In this document: piece by piece, positions 11,901-23,861 of the stretch | Position numbering within the stretch: position 1 is the first letter of the stretch | Layout: the number at the start of each line of letters is the position of its first letter | DNA from: Clusia tigrina | Taxonomy: Eukaryota > Arthropoda > Insecta > Diptera > Clusiidae | Assembly: GCA_920105625.2 (NCBI GenBank) | Contig: OV050030.1 | Location: 65,935,807 to 65,999,806 of the forward strand | DNA: 64,000 nt | Direction of reading: 5' to 3' | The notes under the pieces: model-generated | Told to the model about the DNA's origin: nothing | The model's database searches: none | The model's input: the letters and a program-made list of their open reading frames with translations, nothing else | Program-made: the position numbers and the translations under genes

Positions 11901-12508
11901 ACCTACAATCTCTAGGGGCAACAAATAAGGTTGCAATTTGCTGGGTCCCGGGTCACTCGGGGATTGAAGGCAACGAAATTGCTGACGAGCTGGCAAGGGC
12001 CGGTTCCGCAGCAAGCCTCATAGGTCCGGAGCCATACTGTGGTATCAACTGGGCGGAGGCTAAATCTAGGGTAGATAACTGGGAACATAGTCACAGACTG
12101 TCACACTGGGAAGGGGTAGAGGGGCTTCGCCAACCCAAAAGACTGGTAAGGCCATTCACCTACAATAAAGAATTGCGCAATATGTGTAAAGCAGACATAG
12201 GAAAGATAGTAGGTTTTCTATCAGGTCATTATTACCTGAAATATCACCTGACTAGAATCCACATTCTTGATGATACGGAGTGCCGGCTCTGTCTAGAAGA
12301 AGATGAAACCACGGAACACATACTGTGCGACTGCATTGCGTTGGCAAGAACCAGAATGAATATATTCCACCACGACCAGTTGGTTCTGGAGGAATTAAAG
12401 AATGCTCCGGTTATGGACATTCTCAAATTCATCCATAAAGCGGAAAAGATAATGAAAGAACATGACTTTCAGCTACTTCCTTTCTCTAGAGAAGGAACAT
12501 CTAGGTAG
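8920..12508 (+). pseudogene. LINE ORF2: endonuclease, reverse transcriptase, RNase H
   Basis: From ATG 8920 I read LQANLHHAKGAS and, further on, CDANAHHHVWGS with NNRGESLL, then a SDH motif near 9560; these are endonuclease signatures. A frameshift lies near 9455 and stops occur near 10230 and 10322. RT follows with YRPISLTSFLLKTMERL, CPQGGMLSPLLW and the catalytic GYADDLA (about 10916-10936). There is a stop near 11105 and a frame break near 11430. RNase H (11640-12000) shows FTDGSKTNTG, FQAEIQAI and SDSQAALQAL, and ends WVPGHSGIEGNEIAD. The C terminus has CRLCLEED with ETTEHILCDC. The encoded enzyme would nick DNA and prime RT on it. Multiple lesions make it inactive. Confidence 0.87.
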
Positions 12509-12731
12509 AAAAGAACCTGATAAATTATTGTGACGATTTGACATCACCAAACGCACGAAATGCTATGGCATTACGGGAGAAATGCCGGTACTAAACCTAT
12601 AGGGCATAGTAGATCGGACAATTGTGATCACATGGATTATAGATGACAAATGTAGTATGACACAAAAGATCTTTTAGGTCGCAGTATCGGCCATTGGGCA
12701 AACTACTAAAGCTAAATTATTATTATTATTA

Positions 12732-13136
12732 AAAACAAAGATTCCTATAATCTATGAGTGTTAAAGAGAATTGGGTATATTCCCGAATCAAGGGAAAGTC
12801 AACTCGAGTGGTTAAATAGAGGCAGTAGTGATAAATAATAGGAGCAGGAGAGTGCGCCCCCGCACGTCCCCTCCGACGAGGACTTTAAAAGATAAGTAGG
12901 ATTGCGAGGTGTAGAGGTGTATGATTATGAGTATGTATGTTTATTGTATTAAATCCGAATAAATTGTACTAGCAATTTAAAGTTCCATTGATATAGGATA
13001 TTATATAGGTCAATTATCTTTAATAGTAATCTGTGGAGCACTAAAGTATATTAAGAAACCAGATAAGATAAAATAGGGGCTAAGGTGGAGACGGTGGGGC
13101 GGGCTCGCATGACGTCGAGGGGGAGGATTCTTTTAG
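12732..13136. other. Unassigned stretch between LINE and Gypsy-C LTR
   Basis: I see no long frame and no motif I recognise. Near its end is a purine-rich tract (GAGGGGGAGGA, about 13118-13128) that looks like a polypurine tract placed before an LTR start. This could be the 3' end of another Gypsy copy, but there is no coding support. Confidence 0.4.
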
Positions 13137-13328
13137 TGTTGCCCCACCTGATGCAGTGTGGCGGGTTAAGAACTACGGCCGTTGCTGTGAGCTACACGCG
13201 GCCACCAAACTGATTCATGACAAGGGGGGTTCGCAATATATATATATTCCACCTGCGGCATAGTTGCTGGAAATAAGAACAACAATTGTCATGGATCGTC
13301 AGCAGAATTTGTGAATGTTGCTCAACAG
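13137..13328 (+). repeat. Gypsy-C 5' LTR, first part (split by Gypsy-B)
   Basis: This stretch lies directly before the Gypsy-B insertion. The sequence after Gypsy-B (23862-24092) leads into a primer-binding site and gag of Gypsy-C, so the two flanks should form one LTR of about 420 bases. The start at TGTTGCCCCACC is a guess from a purine tract just upstream. Confidence 0.45.
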
Positions 13329-13867
13329 TGTTGTGAGTTAGAATCAAGCTGCCTGCTCGTAGTGTCTCACATCATCGACTCCTAACAGATGCGACACCTG
13401 CGCATATTTTTAGGGTGCGAGTATTTAGAATTAATATTACCTATGTAATATTTATTATGTAAACTTTTAGGGTGCTACAGTTTTGCAGTCGAGCCACTAA
13501 AGGTCATTGAAAGTTAGAATGCACCATCAACATTTCAGCATGGCGTAGGTCAGTTGGCTTGACCAACTGACACCAATTAACAGGTGCGAAACTGGAACAC
13601 CAGAAAGGTCAGTTTTTGTATTGTAATTATGAATTGTAAATAGTATATAAGAATTAGTATTCTAAGAACACCAGAAAGGTCAGTTTTTCTATTGTAACTA
13701 TGAATTGTAAATAGTATATAATGGTTAGTATTCTAAGAAATAAAGGCTTGTGATTTTAAAACTAAAAGTGTAATGTAGTGATTTTTCCAAAGAGTGATTT
13801 AGGCTTTTCAGATACACGCGCACAGCAGAAGGACGTCCCTCGTTAAACAAGGACAACAACCGCAACA
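13329..13867 (+). repeat. 5' LTR of Gypsy-B
   Basis: 539 bases. It carries a tandem duplication of about 70 bases (ACACCAGAAAGGTCAG to TATTCTAAG, near 13600-13735) that the 3' LTR has only once. AATAAAGGC near 13739 is a likely polyadenylation signal. Confidence 0.9.
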
Positions 13868-13870
13868 TTT

Positions 13871-13888
13871 TGGCGCAGCCGGTATTAA
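13871..13888 (+). other. Primer-binding site of Gypsy-B
   Basis: TGGCGCAGCCGGTATTAA starts three bases after the LTR end. It resembles the tRNA-Ser-type site (TGGCGCAGTCGG) used by the fly elements 297 and 17.6, with a C for T change. Confidence 0.65.
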
Positions 13889-14891
13889 GGACCTACAGGA
13901 GGAATCCCAGGGCAAGGAACCCTGTAGCAGGGAAGCATCCTGCAACAAAATCAAAGGACCAAGATGTCATCGGAAAAAATTTTGGTGAGTAGAGTGTATA
14001 TTAGCGTAAAATAAGTAGATACTTCTGCGACCCTGAAGGCGCCGTAGCGCTGGTCAAAGAAGTTGCAACATAAAGGCGCATTTGCGCTGTTGCACGCAGC
14101 TTTGATTGGCAAGTATGATCGGACGGTCTATGTATGTTCATCCTAGCTGTGAGGATTTTTTTTGTAGGGGATTTGAATTTGTTTGTCGTGAGGGACATTT
14201 ATATTGTTTATAAGGCCCTGTAGTCTATATTGAGAAATTTAATTTGTTTTTGTATTGTGTAAAGTCTGAGGTTCTAAATTTATGTTGTTTGAAAACAAAC
14301 ATCGAACGTTTGATTTAAATGATTGGCATTTTGAGCTTAGGGTATTAGGCAAAAATATTTCAAGAAGTGTTTACAACACGTGTTGTTATTTCAAAGTATT
14401 TGTAGTTCGGAAACTAAAACTTGCGTAGCAATGTTGAAAAGAACTTTCAATGCTATTATTACGTGTCGCATACGTTACGGGTTTCTTTTTAAATATGGAT
14501 TCAAATTTCCGGGAATGAATCAAGACATTTTTTGCCTGTAAATCCAATTTCGGTTCTTGCGAATTGAGAGGATTTTTGGGAGTATTAAAGTTGGTGATTG
14601 GATATGGGGATACATGTGAGAAAAACAAGGAGTATCTGTGAGGAAGTCAAGGACCAATTTGCATTGATGGAAGGACTTAATGGACGCCGGTAGACAGCGG
14701 AACTTTGTAATGGAAAACAAGTATAGCAGAATATGTATATAAAGATAGAATTTACGGTGGAATGTTTTTTTTTTTTAATAACTCTGTTTTGAATCATTAA
14801 GTAAGATCGAATAAAATATTGTAACAAGTTTTAACAAATATTGGATTTTTGTTTGTAATTGGGATATGCCATCTGTTCTGGCATTTGGGAT
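13889..14891 (+). other. Gypsy-B leader
   Basis: About 1 kb without a credible frame, between the primer-binding site and gag. It should hold the packaging signal, but nothing specific is visible. Confidence 0.55.
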
Positions 14892-17193
14892 ATGACGAAG
14901 GAAGCGCAAGGATTACTGCTGATGCAGGAGCAAATTGGAGAGGCGATTGAAAAATTGGTCCGTAATTTTAAGAAAGACGGCAGGTTACGTAAGGACAACG
15001 TGTATTACCGCAAGCGAATACCACAGTTGCAAAATCTGGGGAGAGAGTTCAACAATAATCACGGACTGTTGTTGCCTCACGCAGTTGAGTACGGCAAAGG
15101 AAAATATTTTACGGAAAATTACGCAGACTACATAAATAGTCTGGTCAACATATGGGCAGTAACATTTAGTTCTGAATTAGAAGGACTAGGGCAGCAAACA
15201 GTGAGTTGGGTTTCGGCAGACGAGGAAGTAAGGAACAGATTGAAATCAATGCAGTCAGAGGTGGAGCTGTTTACTGGGAAAATAGTTGACCAGTTCGAAG
15301 CGAGTACGAGCAGGGAAGAAGCTCAGGAATTGTGGAAGCAGGCGAATGCCGGGGGAGCTGTGTCACCATTAGAAGTAGCGGATCAAGCCTTTACGGCAAT
15401 CCAAAGAAGAACAGAAGAAAAGTTGTTCGGTTTTTATAAGAAAACAGAAGATTGGAGAGCACAAAAAGAGTATCTTGAGAAGAAGGTAAAGGAACTTTCT
15501 CAGAGATTGACGGAAACAGAGGAAGCAGCATCGCTGTTGGAAAAGGAGTGTGCGGAATTGCAAAAAGGACGGGCGACCAATAGGACCTCACTGAATAGGG
15601 AGAGATCAAAATCAGCATCAGCTGGATTTACGCAGACAGTATTGACATTGCCTCCGGAAGTACGTTGGCCGGAATATTTAACACCAGAAGGGATAGGCCG
15701 CATGGTAAAGCCAAAATTAGTACTTAATGAAGAAAGGCAAGCGGAATTTTTGTTTGGCGCATCGGAAATCCGTGTCGGGCCATTTTCTCCGGGAAGCCCG
15801 ATAAATAATAAAAATCAGGGATATCCGCCAAAGGAGCCGGAAGCAGTACCAGTGCAGCAAAGTTCCGATACTGTGGACAGTATTTCGCCTGTAAGAACAA
15901 ACGATCGAAGACTAATTAGTTTGAGTCCGTCACTGGCCAATTACCTCTCAGATCCGGGAGAAGAGAATTTGGAAACTCCCAAAGAGATTAATAAAGCTAA
16001 GGTTTTACCAGCAATTGAGAAAACACAAAGGAATAAAATGGGCATTCTGGAAGTTGCTCATGCGGTGGAGAAGTTGGTGCCCATGTTCTCAGGAGTCGAG
16101 TTGTATGATCTGAGAACTGAGATCCGGCGCTTCAAAGAAGGTTGTGAGCTAGCGCAACAGAGTGTTCCGGAAGCGGACGGGGAACACTTAATAAAGTGTA
16201 TTAGGCAAAGAACCACAGGTGATGCGTTTGATTTACTGGTGCATAGCTCAGTAAGCACCCTGGCAGAATTATATGTACTTTTGGATAGGACGTATTTAAA
16301 ACAAAAGTCATACGACTATCTCGTTCGGGAAATTCAGGAATCAACCGGGGGAGGAATTGAGAGCCTGGGGACGAAGGCTCCAGTCTCTAGGGAACGCTGC
16401 TGAGACGGAAGCCAACAGGCAGTTTCCAGAAAATGTTGCAGCATACAAGGCTCAAGTAGAACGGACTATGATTTCTGTGTTCAAGGCAGGCCTGATAAAT
16501 AGGGATTTAGCTAATTATACTCTTACTCTCACGCCGTGGAGTATGGCAGAGCTAGTTGAAGCGGTCTCGTCCGCTGAAGCAGCAATACAACAACGAACGA
16601 CAACAGGTAGAATCTGCTGGACGAATGCTCCAGCAGAGGTAGGAACAGTACAGCAGCAAAACAGATGTGGAATCGGTAGATTGATGGGCCAATTTCCGCA
16701 ACAAAGAGACCAAGAATTCTTGGTTGAGAGGTTTTAGCCAAGGAAACCCTCATTCTGTCATAAGCCAGGGCATACAAGGGATGAATGCGTTACACGCAAA
16801 AACACGCCCTACTGTATGGAGTGCCAAACATATGGTCATGAGGCAAGTAGACAGTGCCAAGGAGACACAGAATGGAATCAAAGCAGAAGGCAGCCAGCTA
16901 CGAGGCGCCCGGTTCCACCCTTCAGGGACAGCAGGGGTAACTTCAATAGTCCCCGAATTAACCAAGGGAGAAATCCTTTCGAAACTGGGAGTGGTCAGCA
17001 GCGACCAAGTTGGGATTCTAGAAGTGAACCAAGGATAGGCAATAACATACAGGGGTTGAGATGCTTCTCATGTGGACAGATGGGACATCGGGCAGCGGAA
17101 TGCAGGGATAGACAATCCCAACAAAGGAACCAGGGAAACTTCCAGCGGCCCAGTCGAAGCCAATTGACTGGAAAGCCAAAAGAAAGAGAGTAA
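14892..17193 (+). pseudogene. Gypsy-B gag
   Basis: ATG 14892 (MTKEAQGLLLMQEQIGEAIE) is preferred over an upstream in-frame TTG. The protein has a helical N-terminal half with a strong coiled-coil-like stretch near residues 170-225 (KKTEDWRAQKEYLEKKVKEL). A linker and a capsid-type region around VPMFSGVELYDLRTEIRRF and LAELYVLLDRTYL follow. A frameshift near 16380 moves the reading by one base and TAG 16735-16737 interrupts it. Three zinc knuckles come next: one lacking its first Cys (CHKPGHTRDEC), one spaced CX2CX4HX5C (CMECQTYGHEASRQC) and one canonical (CFSCGQMGHRAAEC). Gag would form the particle and bind RNA. Confidence 0.88.
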
Positions 17194-17195
17194 AA

Positions 17196-18002
17196 ATTAG
17201 GCCGGAAGTAAGTGGGACTAGTAATGTAGGAACTACAGTCCAGCAGAAGGAGGAGCTAGAGGCTCTCCAGTATCACGAAGAGTTAGGGAGTGGATGCACG
17301 TCCATATTGGGAACAAAAGGAGGTTGCTTCGCTATGAGCAGGATAGGTGATGCCTTCATCGAGATACCCTGCAAGGAATCAGCTAGTGGAAAGCTAGTGC
17401 TATTAGTAGATTCAGGGGCGGACACTAGCCTCGTAAAATCTAGTGTTTTACGGAAGGAGCTCGACATTAATCAAATGGACTTAAGAACGCTTAACGGAGC
17501 GTTTGGAGGGTGCATCAGGACATTGGGGTCGCTCAGAATAGGGCACATTGGAGTTAAGGGTATGAGTTTTAGAGTGCACGCAGTGGAAGTGGATAGAAAA
17601 GGTATCCCGGCTGATGGGATACTTGGCCGCGATAATCTTTGGGGACGCACCATACTGGATGCGCTCGACAAGCAGTTATCATTCTATGATAACAATAAGC
17701 ATAGAATCCTTACTTTTCCATTAATGTCATGGCAGGAAGGAACCGTGACTAGGGTTAAGAAGTGTGGTATGGAGGTAGTGAATGCAAGGTCAACCAGAGT
17801 AGTTACTATGCATGTAAACACGAAACTTAGGACTCTTGTTTTGCACAAGCAGCAGCTAGCGGAGGGCGTATATATGGGAGAAACCATAACGCACGTTGAC
17901 AAGGGTAAGGTGTACGCTTGCGTACTCAACGCCTCAGAAAAGGACTACCTGGTGGAAGAGGATTTTAGGCCTAAGTTCACTAGTTATGATAATTTTAATT
18001 AA
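17196..18002 (+). pseudogene. Gypsy-B protease
   Basis: The frame is offset by -1 from the end of gag and is open from before the gag stop, so it was probably reached by frameshifting; I see no canonical slippery heptamer. LLVDSGADTSLV (about 17399-17434) is the retropepsin active site with DSG. ADGILGRDNL is the second conserved block. A C-terminal extension runs on to TAA 18000-18002, which separates it from RT. Retropepsin would process Gag and Pol. The domain looks intact, but the stop uncouples it from RT. Confidence 0.85.
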
Positions 18003-18017
18003 CCGAATTATAGATCG

Positions 18018-19500
18018 GTGAATCAGATTAAGCAGGTAGATATAAGAAAAAGAATGGAGGGGGTGCTAGAATCCCTGAAGTTAGACCCAAGCGTGAATTC
18101 AGAAGAGAAGGCATCAATAGAAGCCATTTGTGCGTCATTCCATGACATATTTTTGCTGGAAGGAGACCAGTTAACATATACACCAGAGGTAGAACATGAA
18201 CTACCTACTAGAGTGGATCAAGCACCAATTAACCAGAAACAGTACAGATTGCCGCAGGCTCACAAAGATGAGGTAAATAGGCAAGTGGAAGGAATGTTCA
18301 AGGATAACATAATTTCACCGAGTATCTCGCCTTGGAATTCACCAATAATTTTGGTGCCAAAGAAGGAAGTGCTCAGGGTCAGAAGAAGTGGAGAATGGTC
18401 GTCGATTTTAGGAAATTGAACGACGCCACTATCAAGCAAGTGTTCCCGATACCAAGGATAGAAGGGATTCTGGAGCAATTGGGGCATAGTAGATATATTT
18501 CTACGCTCGATTTAGCGAGTGGCTACCACCAAGTTCTGGTGGATACCAAGATAAGCAGAAAACCGCTTTCAGCACCGGTTTAGGACATTATGAGTTGAAC
18601 AGAATGCCGTTTGGATTAACAGGAGCACCGGCTACCTTCCATCGGCTAATAAACCATGTGCTAACTTGCTTGCATGGGTTAGATTGTTTTGTGTATCTCG
18701 ATGATATTGTAATTTATGGGAATAACTTGCAGCAGCATTCGCAACGCTTGTGCAAGGTGCTCCAGAAATTACGAGAACACAATTTGAAATTGAACACGGA
18801 GAAGTGTCAATTTTTGCGAAGGGAGGTGGTTTATTTAGGCCATCGTTGCTCAGAGGCAGGAGCACTGCCTGACCCGCAGAAGGTGGAATGCGTTAAAAAT
18901 CTAGCGATTCCGAGAAACAGAAAGGAAGTGCAAGCATTCCTAGGACTAGTGAACTATTACAGAAAGTTCGTGGAAGCCGGAATTGCGTTGCCAATTAACA
19001 AGTTGCTACGAAAAGAAGCAAAGTTCGAATGGACACAGAGATGTCAGCAAGCATTCGAGAGGCTAAAGGAAATAATTAGCTCGCCACCAATTTTGGCGTA
19101 CCCCGACTTTGGGTAAACTTTTTTGTTGACCACTGATGCTAGCAATGAAGCATTAGGGGCAGTATTGTCACAAGGGAAGTCGGTAATGACCGACCAATAG
19201 CATTCGCAAGCAGAGCGCTTAGCGACACGGAGAAGAGATACTCCACATTAGAAAGGGAATTCCTAGCCATAGTGTGGGCTGCGAAGAATTTTAGGGCATA
19301 TCTGCTTGGACGCCCATTTAAGATATACACTGATCACCAGCCGTTGAGAGGCATAGCCAATTTGAAAGACCAAACGTCTAGGCTAGCCAGGTTCAGACAC
19401 AAATTGTCTGAGTATGATTTTGAAATCATATATAAACATGGGAAAAAGAATCTGAATGCGGATGCACTCAGCAGAGTACCGCAGGCACAGAAGGTATCAG
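18018..19500 (+). pseudogene. Gypsy-B reverse transcriptase and RNase H
   Basis: RT N terminus: YRLPQAHKDEVNRQVEGM and SPWNSPIILVPKK. A frameshift near 18370 leads to WRMVVDFRKLNDATI and STLDLASGYHQVLVD, and another near 18555 to NRMPFGLTGAPATF. The catalytic motif FVYLDDIVIYG lies at about 18688-18720. The thumb shows FLGLVNYYRKFVE. TAA 19114-19116 precedes RNase H, which has LTTDASNEALGAVLSQG, then a frame break near 19185, YSTLEREFLAIVWAAKNF and YTDHQPLRG, and ends at NADALSRVP. These are all the parts of a Gypsy RT-RNase H, with three or four lesions that make it inactive. Confidence 0.9.
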
Positions 19501-20611
19501 TAGTGCAAACGATGGCCAAAGCTCGGTCAGATAAGGAGAAGGCCGAGAGAATGCAAGAGGATAAAATTGATGCAACAAGAAATGTTAGCAATGCGGGTGA
19601 CGCTGCTAATGAACAAGGAGCCAGTAGTGGGGAATGGCTGGAGGATATAAAGGATATCCAGTCTGTGTTAAAGGGTTTCCATGATTCACCTCTAGGTGGG
19701 CACCAAGGATTTTGGAAAACTCATGACAGAATTAGGCGAGTATACGGATGGAAAGGTATGCTCAAGGACATTAAAAACTATATAAAGAGTTGTCCAAAGT
19801 GCCAGGCCAACAAAAGTTCAAGGCTAACAAAGATGCCAATGGTATTAACTGACACACCGAAACAGCCATTTGATAAAGTTCATATGGATAATGTAGGTAT
19901 TTTACCTGAGACTGTTTCGATTTCTCAAAGTCTATGGTGTGCGTGGCTATACCGATACAACATACCTAAGGTTTTGATAACCGACAATGGTTCCAATTTT
20001 GTATCGAAATTATTCTCAGAAACTTGTAAAATGCTGGGAATCAGGAAGTTGCACATAACACCATATCATCCACAGGCGAATGGCTCATTGGAACGTAGTC
20101 ATCGACCTCTGGCCGAGTACTTGCGCAGTTTTGCCAAGGATGATGGCTCGATTTGGGATCAATGGTTGGTCAACTGCAATGCATGTACACAATAATACGG
20201 TACATGTATCAACGAAGCAAACTCCGTTCAGGACGCTCTACGGGTTTGATTTCAACATGCCAGCAAATCTGAAGCGCAAATGAGCGCCAGTGTACAATGC
20301 TGATGACCCGAATAAAGTGCAAAAGTATCAGCTACAGCGAGCGCACGAGCTGGTCAGAGAAAACCAGGATTGTGCTAAACAAGTAGCCAGGGAGGCCTAT
20401 AACAAGGTACTAAACCCAGTCGTTTTGAACGTGGGTGATCGGTACTCATGAAGAATCAGGCTAGGAGAAACAAATTCTCACCGATTTGATAGGTACGTAT
20501 GTAGTAGCAGAGATCCGCAGCCCAGTTACAACAGTCCTAACAATTAAGGGCAAGCATAAAAAGCTACATAATAATTTATTGAAATTGTTGGACATGAGAC
20601 CATACAACTAA
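19501..20611 (+). pseudogene. Gypsy-B integrase, internally deleted
   Basis: The zinc-binding N terminus is seen as HDSPLGGHQGFWKTHDRIRR with CPKCQANKSS (HHCC). The core starts at DKVHMDNVGILPE, but the next residues jump to a WLYRYNIPKVLITDNGSNF block, so about 40 residues between the first and second catalytic aspartates are missing. The third motif is PYHPQANGSLERSHR, containing the catalytic Glu. A frame break lies near 20190 and stops occur at 20281 and about 20449. The C-terminal domain (LNVGDRY) ends near 20611 with LLKLLDMRPYN. Integrase would join the cDNA to the genome; the core deletion makes this copy inactive. Confidence 0.87.
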
Positions 20612-23340
20612 AGACATGTGTTAACAGTATTTTACCAGTGTAAAAACAACAACAATAACATAAACAAGTACGTGTGTGTATCAAATAACACACACAGCGC
20701 CGATTTTCAGAGTCAATGTCAGTAAAAGTGTGCCGCTTAAACTCGGGCAAATAAAATTGACGTAATGAAAATCTGCTTATTAATCACTATTGCCGAATGA
20801 AGGCAGTAGAGAAAAATATATTTTGTTGTGCGTATTGAATAATAATAAACGGGTTCATTGCACGTACTTAAAAAAGAAATAGAATAAAATAATAAGATAG
20901 TCATGGGTAAGCAATATATAACTTCGAATATGTACGTACATACATACGGCGGTGTATGCTCTGAATTTTGACGCTTGAGCGTTAACGCCAAGCAACGGAA
21001 CTGCTGGTGGGGTAAGTATATATGTGTATATACATATATGTATGTAACTGTATAATGTACAGAATGAATGTACGAGGGAATATTTAAAGAAGTAAGTATT
21101 CTAGTTATAGGAAATTAGCGTATGGAAATTTGAAAAAATGTATAGTTAATGAGGGAAAATAACGTTAAAAATTAAATCTAGGTAATTTAAATCGCCTCGA
21201 ATGTATTTATGCAGCCATATACGAGCTAATTACAGGATGGAAAATGGAATCGTTAATGGTTATATACATATCAGGCTAGAAGTAAATTTAAATAAAAAGT
21301 AATTGTATGCGATGAAAGATATAGTCATGCAATGGACAAAGTTTTGACACAAACGGGATTATTTTATATAGTCTGGCTTTTGTCGGAGGACCAATGAATT
21401 GGTTCAAAACTGAAATGGGTGATAACTCACGTGTTGAAAAAGAGCACGAAAAATTAATCAGAGCAAAACTGATGCCCTATATGGCTATGAAAACACATAG
21501 TCCAGTCCTCTTTTCCTCTAGGATACGGTAGCGAATCCGATAATGTAAGGGGAAAAGACGAGTGGACGCAAATTGAATGATATAGCATTCAATTATAGAA
21601 AAAGCATGTTGTAGAAATATTGTTTTTTGTTTATATATTCAGGAATAGCGTATGTTTAAGAAAAGTTAAAGATTAAAAAAATTATAATCTGTGTATAAGT
21701 TCAGATTAAAATTAAAGGTAGTTTAGAAAATAATTAGAGTTACAAAAATTAATTATATAAAATCTAACTTTATAATGAAATAAGTGTTATAATAAAAAAA
21801 TACAAATCATTCTAAATCGGAAAATTATACCCAAGAGTATATATAGTACATATAGTGTATTTATTTAAATATTATATAATTTTGAAATTCATCTATTAAA
21901 TTGACTTATGAAATGTTCGACAAAAATTAAACATAGAAGAAATATCAAACTAAAATGTATATATTAGAAAATTAAGAAAATTATTATAGGTGTTCTCTAA
22001 ATAGCTCTGATGATGTGAAGCGAAGCAGGAAGTTCCGGGAAGAACGGATATTGGAATACGGCGCGGACTAAGGGACCAACATAGTATTCGGGAAGATGTG
22101 TTTTGGAAAATCAGGGATTTCTGGCAGCTATCCAAGGTTTGGGAATCCGGTTGTGACCGCAAGGATGCCAATATATTGGATTGGGGATGAATGGTGACGG
22201 ATTTGTTTTTCTTTGCGAAACGGCATATGGCCGCAGCATTTGAACGCGTTGTGGATGAGTAATTGACAAGTAACGAAAAATAAGCAAGTTTCCTTGCGGA
22301 GTCATGTTTTGAATTGGACAATTTTATATTACAATGTCCACCCATTGTATCACAATCTCAACAGAATCGATTTTGGATAAGTTGAAGATGGGTAAAAGAT
22401 TAAGGAGGGTGACTGATACCACCACCAAATATAATAAGCAGAGGAAATTTGGCTCACGGAAGTTAATTGCTTCATTGAAGTATATGTCCAATCTAGAGTA
22501 TGAACATATGAAATCTGATTTACAAATGAAATATGATTTAATACAAGAGGACACAGAGAATGGTAACCGATCAGAGTACACAAATTACATCATTAAACGT
22601 GTATCTCAGAGAAATACCGATTGTCTCCACATCAAAGCCAAACGATGTCAAATACCATTATGAGGAAGCTCAAGAGAAACACTTCCACCATAAAACGTAT
22701 TGCTGCAAAGTAAGAAGGAGTATTGTAATCTCTCATGTATTCCAAATGTTTTTTACAAGTTGAATACTATAAGCAGAGGCAGTACCACCTACAGCCGTGG
22801 GGCACGGTGTATAAATGGAAAGAAGAGGGCCACTAAAAGCAAAGTTTTAATGGCAAACGAGATCACCAACCTATAACATATTTGTACGTACCGATCCAGA
22901 AAGAAGGGAGGGGTATGCAGAGTTCATCGAGGGATTTCACTCTCGCAGGGCGGACGTTACCAGGACCAACATTTGCAGAGGACCGTATTTATAAGAAGCG
23001 TAGCTAAATATGTAATTATTTTGTAACTTTGTTTGTATATACGCCAGTGAGAAAAGAGTCGATGAAAGACCAAATATAAAAAGGGGAATATAAATAAAAA
23101 ATAAATAAAAATAGAGATAAAAGAACTTAAAAAAACAAAAGAGAAACAACTATACAAGAAGAAGTAATAAGAGAAAAGAAAAAAAATACAAAAGTAAAAT
23201 AAAAAGAATAGAATAATAGAACCCAAATAAGGCGAATTTGAAAAAAGGAAAGAAAAATTATACATATGTACTATAGGTTTAAGAAAATGCACAGATTGTT
23301 TAAAGTGCACTAAGTGTTGTTAGTTGCACTAACTTCTTTT
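20612..23340 (+). other. Gypsy-B 3' region, mostly non-coding
   Basis: 2.7 kb between pol and the polypurine tract, AT-rich with scattered stops. I see no envelope-like gene (no signal peptide, furin-like site or long hydrophobic segment in any frame). One small ORF at 22334-22663 is described separately. Degraded frames around 22010-22330 might be its 5' part. Confidence 0.55.
22334..22663 (+). CDS. Small ORF of unknown function in Gypsy-B
   Basis: 109 codons from ATG 22334. The product is Lys/Arg-rich and hydrophilic (DKLKMGKRLRRVTDTTTKYN, then RKFGSRKLIASLKYM) with predicted-helix character around EYEHMKSDLQMKYDLIQED. I recognise no family. It sits where accessory or env genes lie in some Gypsy elements but has no membrane segment. 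It may be the end of a decayed longer gene, or a chance frame. Confidence 0.35.
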   Translation: MSTHCITISTESILDKLKMGKRLRRVTDTTTKYNKQRKFGSRKLIASLKYMSNLEYEHMKSDLQMKYDLIQEDTENGNRSEYTNYIIKRVSQRNTDCLHIKAKRCQIPL

Positions 23341-23356
23341 AGAAAGAGGGGAGGGA
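23341..23356 (+). other. Polypurine tract of Gypsy-B
   Basis: AGAAAGAGGGGAGGGA lies immediately before the 3' LTR start TGTTGTGAG. It is the expected primer for plus-strand DNA synthesis. Confidence 0.8.
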
Positions 23357-23861
23357 TGTTGTGAGTTAGAAGCAAGCTGCCTGCGCGTAGTGTCTAACAT
23401 CATCGACTCCTAACAGATGCCACACTTTCTGTGTGATTAGCATGTGTTAAAGTTACTTAAGAAAGCACATATTTTTAGGGTGCGAGTATTTAGAATTAAT
23501 ATTACCTATGTAATATTTATTATGTAAACTTTTAGGGTGCTACAGTTTTGCAGTCGAGCCACTAAAGGGCATTGAAAGTTAGAATGCACCATCAACATTT
23601 CAGAATGGCGTAGGTCAGTTGGCTTGACCAACTGACACCAATTAACAGGTGCGAAACTGGAACACCAGAAAGGTCAGTTTTTGTATTGTAATTATGAATT
23701 GTAAATAGTATATAAGAGTTAGTATTCTAAGAAATAAAGGCTTGTGATTTTAAAACTAAAAGTGTAATGTAGTGATTTTTCCAAAGAGTGATTTAGGCTT
23801 TTCAGATACACGCGCACAGCAGAAGGACGTCCCCCGTCAAACAAGGGCAACAACCCCAACA
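23357..23861 (+). repeat. 3' LTR of Gypsy-B
   Basis: 505 bases, highly similar to 13329-13867. It lacks the 70-base tandem duplication of the 5' LTR but has about 45 extra bases (CTTTCTGTGTGATTAGC and following, near 23425-23468) that the 5' LTR lacks. Confidence 0.9.

Larger units (their letters stand above)
6790..12731 (+). mobile_element. LOA/I-type non-LTR retrotransposon (LINE)
   Basis: There are two ORFs. ORF2 carries an AP endonuclease, RT, RNase H and a terminal Cys/His motif. The element ends in short TTA repeats at about 12715-12735 rather than a poly(A) tail. RNase H in a LINE with a TAA/TTA-type tail points to the I/LOA group. The 5' boundary is approximate. Frameshifts and stops show a dead copy. 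Confidence 0.85.
13329..23861 (+). mobile_element. Gypsy-B, 10.5-kb LTR retrotransposon
   Basis: Two direct LTRs (13329-13867 and 23357-23861) begin TGTTGTGAGTTAGAA and end CAACA. A primer-binding site follows the first and a purine tract precedes the second. ACAG at 13325-13328 and again at 23862-23865 is a 4-bp target-site duplication. Gag, protease, RT, RNase H and integrase lie between, with several frame breaks. Protein order places it in the Gypsy group. It is one contiguous insertion inside Gypsy-C. Confidence 0.93.

Noticed and set aside
22957..23310. Phe/Tyr-rich minus-strand frame resembling membrane segments
   Set aside because: It is the complement of an A-rich stretch before the polypurine tract of Gypsy-B; composition explains it.
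20612..23340. An envelope gene in Gypsy-B
   Set aside because: No signal peptide, fusion-like or transmembrane segment could be found in any frame.
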